A stretch of DNA of 64,000 bases from Hemibagrus wyckioides (Eukaryota; Chordata; Actinopteri; Siluriformes; Bagridae), in NCBI RefSeq assembly GCF_019097595.1, contig NC_080717.1:4562501-4626500 (forward strand), given 5' to 3'. The translations under genes and the position numbers were made by a program. Shown piece after piece: positions 1-13,484 of this stretch. How positions within the stretch are numbered: position 1 is the first letter of the stretch; the number at the start of each line of letters is the position of its first letter. Below the pieces are notes generated by a model, which saw only the letters and a program-made list of their open reading frames with translations, had not been told where the DNA came from and did no database searches.

Positions 1-912
1 ATAGGAAAATAATCAACGATGGAGGAAAATGATGCGAAGCATAGTTACCATGGTTACACCCTTGACATTGGTTATTTTCCTGCAGCAATTTCTTGACGTT
101 TCTCATACTCTTTACCATTTGTAGTTTAATTTTAATGTCGTGGAAACACAAAAATGACATTATAGCAGCTAACACATTATAACAGTGTTTTCCTGCTCGT
201 TTTCTCTCTGTCATGAAGTTAATTAGGATAGAAATGCAGCTTGTTAATCAAGAAACCCAGAAACACGCCTACATGCGAGACCGTAACTCATAAATACATG
301 ACTCTTTATAACGTATTAGAACTGCAGAGCTGCTGTGAATCCAAATGATTCTGATCATGAACTTCTGACCAATCAGAATCAAGAGCTGTTGTGTTAATGT
401 TTTAAAGCCTTTAGTCCAAGTATAATCTCACCCCAAGCAACATGACTGTGAGCGTCTGATCTCCAGCTGAATTTCCTCCGAAAGTCCCCTCCTCCGTATC
501 CAGTGTGTTACATCATGTCCAAAGCATCTGGAGCAAGTACGTCAAACCAGGGCGGATGCTGGTGCGGAGGAGACGCAGGATATCGGCTACAGAGCTTGTT
601 TTTTGAGCGCTTTTTTACATTTTGCACAAACCTGCTGAGGGCAGATGGGGTCTGGCATCGCGCGTGAGCGAGACCTGCGGTGAGTTTTATTGCAAATGCA
701 TGTCATGTGCTGTTTAGTCCGAGTGCAAAACGGTTCCAGAAAGGAAACGACTGACATGTTTGTGACGTTCTAGCCAAAAAGAATGATGGACCATGAAGCA
801 TAAATTAATATCAGTAATCAGTTATCTAAATGATTTAATACCTGATACACTCTTGGCCAGGTGTCTTGCACAACTATAAGCCTGTGTGATGTTTTGCAGT
901 CACGGCTGTGTC
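1..912 (+). promoter_or_regulatory. c1qtnf2: 5' flank and probable non-coding first exon of c1qtnf2
   Basis: No open frame of note. A GC-richer stretch around 540-679 ends in a good donor (CTGCG|GTGAGT, exon end about 679). The coding exon opens after an acceptor (TTTTGCAG, exon from 900), 13 bases ahead of the start codon. The simplest reading is a non-coding exon 1 ending near 679 and an intron of about 220 bp. A fragment of a fish palindromic repeat (CTGACCAATCAGAATC) lies near 365-385; related copies occur near 20985, 49980-50100 and 57680. The transcription start is not visible. Confidence 0.45.
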
Positions 913-1310
913 ATGCATCCGCTCTGGTTGGCCACGTGCCTGCTCTCTCTCTCCCTTGTCCTCACTGTGAAATCAGCTGGGAAGAAAGAACACAACTTCA
1001 CCATTCAGTCGTCTCAGCTTGTATGCAGTTTACCCGGGCCTCCAGGACCACCGGGCAGCCCGGGGCCTGCAGGGCCAAACGGGGGGCCAGGACGCATGGG
1101 TTCACCAGGCTCTGACGGCAAGGATGGCAAAGATGGGGATAAGGGGAATAAAGGAGAGCAAGGTGACCCGACTTAAGACCCATTTTAATGAAATGAACTG
1201 CATAATAATGTATGTTTATTATAAAGTAATAATGATCACCTAATGAGATTTATTTTGGCTGCATGAGAATTTCTCTTTGTTGCCAAAACTGAACAGAATC
1301 CAAAGAGCCT

Positions 1311-1394
<84 letters not shown>

Positions 1395-3896
1395 TACATA
1401 CACTGAACAAACACTTGTTTTTGCCCCCATTTTTCATGAGCTGAACTCAAAGATCTAAGACTTTTTCTATGTACACAAAAGGCCTATTTCTCTGAAATAT
1501 TGTTCACAAATCTGTCTAAATCTGTGTTAGTGAGCACTTCTCCTTTGCCGAGATAATCCATCCACCTCACACGTGTGAGGCAGCATGATTAGACAGCATG
1601 ATTATTGCACAGGTGTGCCTTAGGCTGGCCACAATAAAAGGTGCAGTTTTACTGTATTGGGGGAGGTCCGAAAACTAGTCAGTATCTGGTGTGACCACGC
1701 AGTGCAACACATCTTCACATAGAGTTGATCAGGTTGTTGATTGTGGCCTGTGGAATGTTGGTCCACTCCTCTTCAATGGCTGTGCGAAGCTGCTGGATAT
1801 TGGCAGGAACTGGAACACGCTGTCATATACGCCGATCCAGAGCATCCCAAACATGCTCAGTGGGTGACATGTCCGGTGAGTATGCTGACCATGCAAGAAC
1901 TGGGTTGTTTTCAGCTTCCAGGAATTGTGTACAGATCCTTGCAACATGGGGCCGTGCATTATCATGCTGCAACATGAGGTGATGGGCCTCAGGATTTCGT
2001 CACGGTATCTCTGTGCATTCAGAATGCCATCAATAAAATGACGCCATACACGCTGTCTGCAGTCTGCCCTGTACAGTGAAAACCGGGATTCATCCGTGAA
2101 GAGAACACCTCTCCAAAGTGCCAGATGCCATCGAATGTGAGCATTTGTCCACTCAAGTCGGTTACAATGACGAACTGCAGTCAGGTCGAGACCCCGATGA
2201 GGACGATGAGCATGCAGATGAGCTTCCCTGAGACGGTTTCTGACAGTTTGTGCAGAAATTCTTTGGTTATGCAAACCGATTGTTGCAGCAGCTGTCTGGG
2301 TGGCTGGTCTCAGACGATCTTGGAGGTGAAGATGCTGGATGTGGAGGTCCTGGGCTGGTGTGGTTACACATGGTCTGCGGTTGTGAGGCCAGTTGGATGT
2401 ACTGCCAAATTCTCTGAAACGCCTTTGGAGATGGCTTATGGAAGAGAAATGAACATTCAATTCACGGGCAACAGCTCTGCGTTTATAACTTTGTTCAGTG
2501 TATATATATATATATATATGTACACTACTTACAAAAAGTTAAGGATATTTGGCTTTTGGGTGAAATTTATGGAAAATGTAAAAGGTCCATGCTACAGTGA
2601 TATTATATTATGAAAGTAGGGCATTTAAGTAGAAGCATGCAATGGTGATTTCCTCATCTCAAACAATTTATTGAAACAAAAGCCAACAACAGTGGTGGGT
2701 ATACCCCAACAAAAAATGTCAGTGTCTCAATAATTTGTCACGTGCCCTTGACCATCAATTACAGCTTGACAACGACGTCTCATGCTGTTCACGAGTCGAC
2801 TTATTGTCTGCTGAGGCATGGCATTCCACTCTTCTTGAAGGGCGGCCCTCAGGTCATTGAGGTTCTGGGGTGCGGGGTAACGAGCCTCTACACAGCGACT
2901 CGGCTGATCCCATAGGTTTTCTATGGGATTCAGGTCTGGAGAAAGTGCAGGCCACTCCATTTGAGGTACCCCAGCCTCCAGCAGCCGTTCCCTAATGATG
3001 CGACCTCGATGAGCTGGAGCATTGTCGTCCATGAAGATGAAATTCGGCCACCACAACACCACCTCAACAGTGGCTGATGCATAGCGCTCTCCTTGACGTC
3101 TCCAACATCGTTGGCGGCCATCATTTCTGCTCAATGTGAATCGACTTTCATCAGAGAACAGCACTGAGGCCCACTGGTCCCTCGTCCAGCGTAAATGCTC
3201 CCTGGCCCGACACCTGTGCCTGGTGGTGTGGTCAGGTACCCTTGAAGGTCATCTAGCACGCAGACCATGCTGATGTAAACGGTTTCGAATGGTCTGATGG
3301 TCTTTGAATGGGTTCCTCTCACCTCCCGTAAATGTGCTTGGAGTTGAGTGGCATTCATCATCCGGTTCCGCAGGGCACTGTTCACAATGAAGCGGGCATC
3401 AACGTGGGATGTGGCCAATGGATGTCCACTTCTATGCCTTTCTGTGACTCTTCCAGTCTCTCTGTATCTCTGTCGCAACCTGCTGATGACACTCTGGGAC
3501 ATTCTAAGCTCAGTGGCCATTTCCCTCTGAGAACATCCTTTTTGAAGCCTCACAATGGCGAGGTACTGTTGATCAATTGTTAGGTGTGGTCTTGGTCTCA
3601 TGATGTCAAAATGTGAACAGCATGATGATGAAGACTGTTTAAATACCAATTCTAATTGAACCAGAAAATTTATTGGTCGATTCATGGATCAAACACCAGT
3701 TGTGAATTTTGCCGTTAAGCACCTTGTTAGAGAACAGCAAGTTCTGCAAAAAGTACTGAAACACTGAACAGTTGGACATGTGCATTCAAAAGTGTAGAGA
3801 AGGTGAAATTAAGTTCACCTGGAAAGGTTATAGTGCATTTTAGGTGCATCCTGAAATTTCACCCGAAAGCCGAATATCCTTAACTTTTTGTGAGTA

Positions 3897-3960
<64 letters not shown>

Positions 3961-5371
3961 GTAACATGACCACTAATATGAGCACTGAGAGGTGAAGTGA
4001 ATAAGACTGATTATCTCCTCATCATGGCACCAGTTAGTGGGTGGGATATATTAGGCAGCAAGTGAACATTTAGTCCTCAAAGTTGATGTGTTAGAAGCAG
4101 GAAAAAAGGGCAAGCATAAGGATTTGAGCGAGTTTGACGAAGGGACAGATTGTGATACGACTGGATCAGAGCATCTCCAAAACTGTAGCTCTTGTGGGGT
4201 GTTCCCAGTCTGCAGTGCTCACTATCTATCAAAAGTATACTTTAAGTCCTATAAGTATCCGTTAAGCCTGGTAAGTTGCCCATGGAGGCAACTTACTGGA
4301 CTTAAAAGATCTGCTGCTAACAATCTTCATGCCAGATACCACAGCACACCTTCAGGGATCTAGTGGAGTCCATGCCTCGACGGGTCAGGGCTGTTTTGGA
4401 AGCAAAAGGGGGACCAACACGATATTAGACAGGTGGTCATAATTGCCTGATCTGTGTGTGTGTGTGTGTATAATGTATATATATATTGACGAAGAGGCGG
4501 GGTTTTTAGGTCTAACCTGATTGGTGGTTAAAAGTAAACAGTTGTACGTATTTATAACTAACTCTAGATTCTTTATTTGTCTTTATTTATTTTTCTTTTT
4601 TTTACTTCTGAAAGTAAACACTGACCCCTCAGAAGGAGCATGGTGGAGATGTTAAAAATAAAATAAAATTCTTTACCTACTTTTCTTTTCTTTTCAGGGG
4701 AGTCGGGTCGCACAGGGAATCCCGGAAAACCAGGACTGAAGGGTCGCCAAGGAGTCGTAGGTAGGGCGGGGCCAAGAGGTCTGAAAGGGGCACGGGGGGC
4801 ACCTGGAGTGCGTGGACCGAGCGGGCTGAAGGGTGAAATGGGAGATCTGGGTGTAGCTGGCCTCCCCGGCGGATGCAAGTGCGGGACGCAGGCACGCTCG
4901 GCCTTCTCCGTCGCAATTAGCAAGAGTTATCCGAAGGAGCGCACGCCCATCCGCTTCGACCGCGTCCTGATGAACGAAGGCGAACATTACAACCCCAGCA
5001 GTGGCAAGTTCACCTGCGTTGTCCCAGGTGTGTACTACTTCAGCTACGACATCACACTGGCTAACAAACACCTGGCGATCGGCCTCGTCCACAACGGCCA
5101 GTACAAGATCAAGACATTCGACGCCAACACGGGGAACCATGACGTGGCCTCAGGGTCCACAGTGCTCCGGCTTCAGAAAGGAGACCAAGTGTGGCTTCAG
5201 ATCTTCTACTCCGAGCAGAACGGCTTGTTCTTCGATCCCTTCTGGACTGATAGCCTGTTCACGGGATTTCTTATCTATGCAGATCAGATTCCTCAGAGGA
5301 ACATCTCTTCTGCTAGCTCTGGGACAGAATTACACAAAGAATTAAACAGAAATACATCTGGTCATGTTTAA
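913..5371 (+). CDS. c1qtnf2: Complement C1q tumour necrosis factor-related protein 2 (CTRP2), two coding exons
   Basis: A secreted collagen-like/C1q-domain protein of the adiponectin/CTRP family, expected to form trimers and act as an extracellular metabolic signal. Coding exons are 913-1162 and 4698-5371 (phase 1; donor CAAG|GTGACC, acceptor TTTTCAG|GGGAG), giving 307 aa. Residues 1 to about 22 are a signal peptide, residue 28 opens an NFT glycosylation sequon, and the Gly-X-Y repeat runs from about residue 42 to 141 and keeps register across the splice. A CKC motif follows at 143-145, and the C1q domain runs from about 152 to 285. [17 protein letters not shown] and [13 protein letters not shown] favour CTRP2 over its close relative CTRP7. 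Met913 follows the acceptor; the upstream in-frame Met at 886 is ahead of it and so intronic. The tail is longer than human CTRP2 (285 aa). The intron carries two Tc1-like elements and a third remnant. Confidence 0.9.
1313..1398. repeat. (TA)n microsatellite, left flank of Tc1 element A
   Basis: About 70 bp of pure TA followed by short CA and CATA tracts, directly abutting the left terminal repeat of a Tc1-like element. TA is the target of Tc1/mariner integration. Confidence 0.9.
1399..2502 (-). mobile_element. Tc1-like DNA transposon A (complete ends, decayed transposase)
   Basis: About 1.1 kb bounded by short inverted ends, CACTGAACAAA at 1401 and TTTGTTCAGTG ending at 2500, each next to TA, as expected for the Tc1/mariner target duplication. 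On the minus strand, 2460-1729 encodes a Tc1-type transposase: an N-terminal helix-turn-helix ([18 protein letters not shown]) and the start of the DDE domain with [10 protein letters not shown]. The frame then slips. The conserved second and third catalytic blocks (D-N-A-R-P-H and the S-P-D-M-S-P..E block) lie in another frame downstream, so the copy is dead. It sits in the c1qtnf2 intron, antisense to the gene. Confidence 0.88.
2503..2523. repeat. (TA)n microsatellite between the two Tc1 elements
   Basis: A short TATATATA tract separating Tc1 element A from element B. It is probably a remnant of the same TA microsatellite seen at 1313 and 3900. Confidence 0.85.
2524..3899 (-). mobile_element. 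Tc1-like DNA transposon B with long inverted ends, internally deleted transposase
   Basis: Left end 2524-2569 (CTTACAAAAAGTTAAGGATA, then GGGTGAAATTT) is matched in inverse at about 3853-3899 (TATCCTTAACTTTTTGTGAG), inverted repeats of about 45 bp. Two overlapping minus-strand frames are left of the transposase. 3685-3131 has the paired-type helix-turn-helix DNA-binding half ([18 protein letters not shown]). 3164-2727 has the catalytic half with [20 protein letters not shown] and [12 protein letters not shown], so D, D and E are all present. The halves are out of frame, and roughly 40 residues expected between the first and second aspartate blocks are missing. The element is non-autonomous. 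Confidence 0.88.
3900..3960. repeat. (TA)n microsatellite, right flank of Tc1 element B
   Basis: About 60 bp of near-pure TA adjoining element B on one side and a family-1 Tc1 remnant on the other. Confidence 0.9.
3961..4453 (+). mobile_element. Tc1-like remnant, family 1, copy 1
   Basis: Begins with a degraded form of the family end (TGACCACTAATATGAGCACTG) and closes with GTGGTCATAATTGCCTGATC. The interior carries the family signature: GGTGGGATATATTAGGCAGC, the tract encoding a short helix-turn-helix, and the terminal GGGACCAACACGATATTAG. Other copies lie near 5.6, 31.5, 40.1, 43.0, 44.4 and 63.3 kb. Only the N-terminal part of a transposase is ever visible. Confidence 0.8.
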
Positions 5372-6539
5372 GCTTTTTATACATGCTACTCTCTTTACAG
5401 CATTATCTTCAGATCCACTATTCACCGTTTTCAGGGATGTGTGACCAAGAAATTACCAAGAAATTATTCTAAACCCGTTGTGTTCTTATTATAAACACTT
5501 TTCCACACCAAATTCTCTGCAAATGCATCCCTGGTTCCGGTCCAAATCTCTTCAGACGTTTATATTTCATGATAATAATCCCAAACACCTTCAGATTCTC
5601 TTACATGGTAGTCACCTCCCATAGGGTCAGAGCCAGACTAATCAGCCACAACATTAAAACTAATGACATGTGACGTGTTGATGATCTCATTACAGTCAAG
5701 GAGCGGGATATTTTATGCAGCAACAACATAATAATGCTTCCTGGAAGGAGGAGAAGTGGGCAAGCACAAGGATCTGAGCCACTTTCACTAGGGATCCAGA
5801 TCTCTAAACAGCAAATATTGTTAGGTTTTCCCAGTATAAAGTGGTCCAACCAGTGAAGAACAACCGATAAATCAGCGACAAATCATGTGGAGTCCCTGCC
5901 TTGATGGATCAGAGCTGGGTTTTTTGGTGGAACAAGGTGGACCCTCACAATATCAGTGAGGTGGTTTTAATCTTATGGCTGATCGGTGCATATCAGCGAC
6001 TAATATTCATCTTTAAATGTTACATTCCACTGAAATACTAATTCAATCAAAATTACTGTAGCATCTTCGATGCCTGATTTAGTGTCATTGAGTCATTATT
6101 GCACCTAGTGGTCAAAATCAGGCATGACAAGCCCACAGGGGCAGGAATCATGCTGCCCCATGCTCGTGGTCACTCTGGTGATATTTACTGGAGGAGGAGG
6201 AGCTGACAGGACAGTTATGGCAGATTATAGACAAGTTTAAAAAATAGTCAGTGGCCACCGAGATCTTGTTTTCTAGGAAATATTTAATCATTCAATAAAT
6301 CTGATCATTTCTGCAAACAAAGGAAGTGTGAGCTCCTCGATGATGTACAGAATCATTTCTCTTGTGAGAGATATATTAGAATAAAGATCAAAACATTAAA
6401 CACTTCAAATTCTGTCTTTCTTTTTCAGTGCCTGATTTTTTATGAGGTCTTCCATGTGGAAATTCATGTAGAAATTCATAATATTAGCTGTTACGATGTA
6501 GGGCAAAAAAGGTGATGTAAAGTTCATCAAAATGCATCT
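5372..6539. other. c1qtnf2 3' flank; no gene seen
   Basis: No clear canonical AATAAA follows the stop within the first few hundred bases, so the 3' end of c1qtnf2 is not fixed. The stretch contains the family-1 Tc1 remnant at 5631-5992. The rest (5993-6539) is unremarkable AT-rich sequence without coding character. Confidence 0.5.
5631..5992 (+). mobile_element. Tc1-like remnant, family 1, copy 2 (most diverged)
   Basis: Starts ACTAATCAGCCACAACATTA and ends GGTGGTTTTAATCTTATGGC-TGATCGGTG, recognisable versions of the family ends in opposite orientation. The interior keeps GGCAAGCACAAGGATCTGAG. No coding capacity remains. Confidence 0.6.
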
Positions 6540-6781
6540 CTGTCTCCCTCTCTCCCCGTCTCTCTCTCTCTTTCTCCCTCTCTCTCTCTCTCTCTCTCTC
6601 CCCTTCTCTCTTTCTTTCTCCCTCTCTCTCTTTCTCTCTCTCTCCCCTTCTCTCTTTCTTTCTCCCTCTCTCTCTTTCTCTCTCTCTCCCCTTCTCTCTT
6701 TCTTTCTCCCTCTCTCTCTTTCTCTCTCTCTCCCCTTCTCTCTTTCTTTCTCCCTCTCTCTCTTTCTCTCTCTCTCCCTTG

Positions 6782-6813
<32 letters not shown>

Positions 6814-6858
6814 TGCTCTCTCTATCTCTGTATCTGTCTCTTTTTATCTGTCTTTCTT

Positions 6859-6899
<41 letters not shown>

Positions 6900-6900
6900 T
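6540..6900. repeat. (CT)n microsatellite with internal higher-order copies
   Basis: Almost pure pyrimidine on the plus strand. A block of about 60 bp (CTCCCCTTCTCTCTTTCTTT followed by CTCCCTCTCTCTC) recurs four times between about 6598 and 6775. It yields long stop-free Leu/Ser and Arg/Glu frames that are artefacts. Confidence 0.9.
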
Positions 6901-7079
6901 TTCCTTCATAATGACAAACAAAAACATGATCATGTGCATGCAGCGACACACACACACACACACAGATAGTATAGGGGTTTTCAGGTCAGGTTATCAGAGC
7001 TCTGAACTAATTCCAGTAATTCTGTAACAATGGTGTTGTTTTAAATACTGTCCACCTCCAACAACACAACTGAACCCCA

Positions 7080-10000
7080 TATACACACACACTACACACA
7101 TATACACATACACTACACACATATACACATACACTACACACATATACACATACACTACACACATACACATACACTACACACATATACACATACACTGCAC
7201 ACATATACACACACACTACACACATATACACATACACTACACACATACACACACATACACTACACACAAACACTACACACATATACACTACACACACACT
7301 ACACTACACACATATACACTACACACATACACACACACACTACACACAAACACTACACACATATACACTACACACACACTACACTACACACACACTACAC
7401 TACACACATATACACATACACTACACACATACACACACATACACTACACACAAACACCACACATATACACTACACACATACACTACACACACACTACACT
7501 ACACACATATACACATACACTACACACACACTACACACATATACACATACACTATACACACACTACACACATATACACATACACTATACACACACTACAC
7601 TACACACATATACACATACACTACACACACACTACACACATATACACATACACTATACACACACTACACTACACACATATACACATACACTACACACATA
7701 CACTACACACATATACACATACACTACACACACACTACACTACACACATATACACATACACTACACACATACACACACACACTACACACATATACACATA
7801 CACTACACACACACTACACACATATACACATACATACACTACACACATATACACATACACTACACACACACTACACTACACACATATACACATACACTAC
7901 ACACATATACACATACACTACACACATATACACATACACTACACACAAACACTACACACATATACACTACACACATATACACTACACACATACACTACAC
8001 ACACACTACACTACACACATATACACATACACTACACACATATACACATACACTACACACATACACTACACACACATACACTACACACATACACTACACA
8101 CATATACACTACACACATATACACTACACACATACACACACAAACACTACACACACACTACACACATATACACTACACACATACACACACAAACACTACA
8201 CACACACTACACACATATACACTACACACATACACACACAAACACTACACACACACTACACACATACACTACACACATACACTACACACATATACACTAC
8301 ACACATACAGTACACACAAACTACACTACACACATATACACATACACTACACACATATACATATACACTACACACATATACACATACACTACACACATAT
8401 ACACATACACTACACACAAACACTACACACATATACATTACACACATACACACACATACACTACACACAAACACTACACACATACACTACACACATATAC
8501 ACTACACACATACACACATACACTACACACATATAAACTACACACATATACACATACACTACACACATACACACACATACACTACACACATATACACTAC
8601 ACACATACACACACATACACTACACACATATACACTACACACACATACACTACACACACATACACTACACACATACACACTACACACATATACACTACAC
8701 ACATATACACTACACACATACACTACACACATATACACTACACACATACACACTACACACATATACACTACACACATATACACTACACACATACACTACA
8801 CACATATACACTACACACATATACACATACACTACACACATATACACATACACTACACACATATACACATACACTACACACATATACACTACACACATAC
8901 ACTACACACACACTACACTACACACATATACACATACACTACACACAAACACTACACACATATACATTACACACATACACACACATACACTACACACAAA
9001 CACTACACACATACACTACACACATATACACTACACACACATACACTACACACATATACACTACACATACATACACTACACACACACATACACTACACAC
9101 ATACACTACACACACACACTACACACACATACACTACACACACACATACACTACACACATACACTACACACACATACACTATACACATATACACTACACA
9201 CATATACACTACACACACATACACTACAAACACACACATACACTACACACATATACACTACACACATATACACTACACACATATACACTACACACACATA
9301 CACTACACACATACACTACACACATATACACTACACACACATACACTATACACATATACACTACACACATACACTACACACATATACACTACAAACACAC
9401 ACATACACTACACACATATACACTACACACATATACACTACACACATATACACTACACACACATACACTACACACATATACACTACACACATATACACTA
9501 CACACACATACACTATACACATATACACTACACACATACACTACACACATATACACTACACACATATACACTACACACACACACTATACACATATACACT
9601 ACACACACACACTACACACATACATACACTACACACACACACTACACACACATACACTACACACACATACACTACACACATATACACTACACACACACAT
9701 ACACTACACACATATACACTACACACATACACTACACACATATACACTACACACATACACTACACACACATACACTACACACATATACACTACACACACA
9801 TACACTACACACACATACACTACACACACATACACTACACACACATACACTACACACATATACACTACACACACATACACTACACACACATACACTACAC
9901 ACATATACACTACACACATATACACTACACACACATACACTACACACACATACACTACACACATACACTACACACACATACACTACACACATATACACTA

Positions 10001-13000
10001 CACACACACACGCTACACACACATACGCTACACACATACACTACACACATATACACTACACACACATACACTATACACATATACACTACACACACATACA
10101 CTACACACATACACTACACACATATACACTACACACACATACAATACACACATATACACTACACACACATACACTACACACACACATACACTACACACAT
10201 ATACACTACACACACATACACTACACACATACATACACTACACACATACACTATACACATACATACACTACACACATACACTACACACATACATACACTA
10301 CACACACATACACTACACATATACACTACACACACACACTACACACATATACACTACACACATATACACTACACACATATACACTACACACATACACTAT
10401 ACACATACATACACTACACACATACACTACACACATACATACACTACACACACATACACTACACATATACACTACACACACACACTACACACATATACAC
10501 TACACACACATACACTACACACATATACACTACACACACATACACTACACACACATACACTACACACATATACACTACACACACATACACTACACACACA
10601 TACACTACACACATACACTACACACACATACACGCTACACACACACATGCTACACACACATACGCTACACACACATACACTACACACACATACACTACAC
10701 ACACATACACACATACACTACATACACATACACTACACACATATACACTACACACACATACACTACACACACATACACTACACACATACACTACACACAC
10801 ACACGCTACACACACATACGCTACACACACATACACTACACACACACATACACTACACACACACATACACTACACACATATACACTACACACACATACAC
10901 TACACATATACACTACACACACATACACTACACACACTACACACATATACACTACACACATATACACTACACACACATACACTACACACATACACTACAC
11001 ACATACACTACACACATACACTACATACACATACACTACACACATATACACTACACACACATACACTACACACACATACACTACACACATACACTACACA
11101 CACACACGCTACACACACATACGCTACACACACATACACTACACACACACATACACTACACACACACATACACTACACACATATACACTACACACACATA
11201 CACTACACATATACACTACACACACATACACTACACACACACACACTACACACATATACACTACACACATATACACTACACACACATACACTACACACAC
11301 ATACACTACACACATACACTACACACATACACTACACACACACACACGCTACACACACATACGCTACACACACATACACTACACACATATACACTACACA
11401 CACATACACTACACATATACACTACACACACATACACTACACACATACACTACACACATACGCTACACACACATACACTACACACACACATACACTACAC
11501 ATATACACTACACACACATACACTACACACACATACACTACACACATATACACTACACACACACATACACTACACACACACATACACTACACACATATAC
11601 ACTACACACACATACACTACACACACATACACTACACACATATACACTACACACACATACACTACACACATATACACTACACACATATACACTACACACA
11701 CATACACTACACACACATACACTACACACATATACACTACACACACATACACTACACACACATACACTACACACATACACTACACACACACACATGCTAC
11801 ACACACATACGCTACACACACATACACTACACACATATACACTACACACACATACACACATACACTACATACACATACACTACACACATATACACTACAC
11901 ACATATACACTACACACATATACACTACACACACATACACTACATACACATACACTACACACATATACACTACACACATATACACTACACACACATACAC
12001 ACATACACTACACACATATACACTACACACATATACACTACACATATACACTACACACACATACACACATACACTACACACATATACACTACACACATAT
12101 ACACTACACATATACACTACACACACATACACTACACACATATACACTACACACATATACACTACACATATACACTACACACACATACACACATACACTA
12201 CATACACATACACTACACACATATACACTACACATATACACTACACACACATACACAACACACATATACACTACACACATATACACTACACATATACACT
12301 ACACACACATACACTACATACACATACACTACACACATATACACTACACATATACACTACACACACATACACAACACACATATACACTACACACATATAC
12401 ACTACACATATACACTACACACACATACACACATACACTACACACATATACACTACACATATACACTACACACACATACACACATACACTACACACATAT
12501 ACACTACACACATATACACTACACATATACACTACACACACATACACACATACACTACACACATATACACTACACACATATACACTACACATATACACTA
12601 CACACACATACACTACACACATATACACTACACACATATACACTACACATATACACTACACACACATACACACATACACTACATACACATACACTACACA
12701 CATATACACTACACATATACACTACACACACATACACAACACACATATACACTACACACATATACACTACACATATACACTACACACACATACACTACAT
12801 ACACATACACTACACACATATACACTACACATATACACTACACACACATACACAACACACATATACACTACACACATATACACTACACATATACACTACA
12901 CACACATACACACATACACTACACACATATACACTACACATATACACTACACACACATACACACATACACTACACACATATACACTACACACATATACAC

Positions 13001-13484
13001 TACACATATACACTACACACACATACACTACATACACATACACTACACATATACACTACACACATGCACTACATACACATACACTACACATATACACTAC
13101 ACACACATACACACATACACTACACATATACACTACACACACATACACACATACACTACACATATACACTACACACACATACACACATACACTACATACA
13201 CATACACTACACACATATACACTACACACACCCATGCACTACACACACATACACTACACATATACACTACACACACACACACTACACACATATACACTAC
13301 ACACATATATACTACACACACATACACTACACACATATACACTACACACACATACACTACACACATACACTACACACACACACACGCTACACACACACAC
13401 GCTACACACACATACGCTACACACACATATACACTACACACACATACACACATACACTACACATATACACTACACACACACACA
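7080..13484. repeat. 6.4 kb low-complexity tandem array of ACACACTACACACATATAC-type units
   Basis: An uninterrupted array built from CACTACACACATA and CACTACACACATATA words, with variant words ATACATACACT, TACGCTACAC, CATGCTACAC and ACAACACAC. The left part (7080 to about 9000) is the more heterogeneous. From about 10 kb on there are higher-order periods of 303 bp (10718-11020 against 11021 onward) and 481 bp (12104-12286 against 12585-12767). Stop-free frames up to 968 codons (Thr/His/Tyr on plus, Cys/Val/Met/Tyr on minus) follow from the repeat and are not genes. It lies between c1qtnf2 and noct. Confidence 0.95.

Noticed and set aside
886..912. Upstream in-frame Met (MMFCSHGCV) as the c1qtnf2 start
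   Set aside because: It lies ahead of or within the acceptor TTTTGCAG, so it is intronic. Met at 913 gives a clean signal peptide.
4573..5140. Minus-strand frames opposite the collagen/C1q exon
   Set aside because: Proline/arginine-rich shadows caused by Gly-X-Y codons of c1qtnf2 on the plus strand.
913..5371. Assignment as c1qtnf7
   Set aside because: The C1q domains are similar, but [27 protein letters not shown] and the [13 protein letters not shown] end fit CTRP2 better. A phylogeny would settle it.
6527..6969. Opposed 144/145-codon Arg/Glu and Leu/Ser frames
   Set aside because: A (CT)n repeat read on both strands; no splice, start or homology support.
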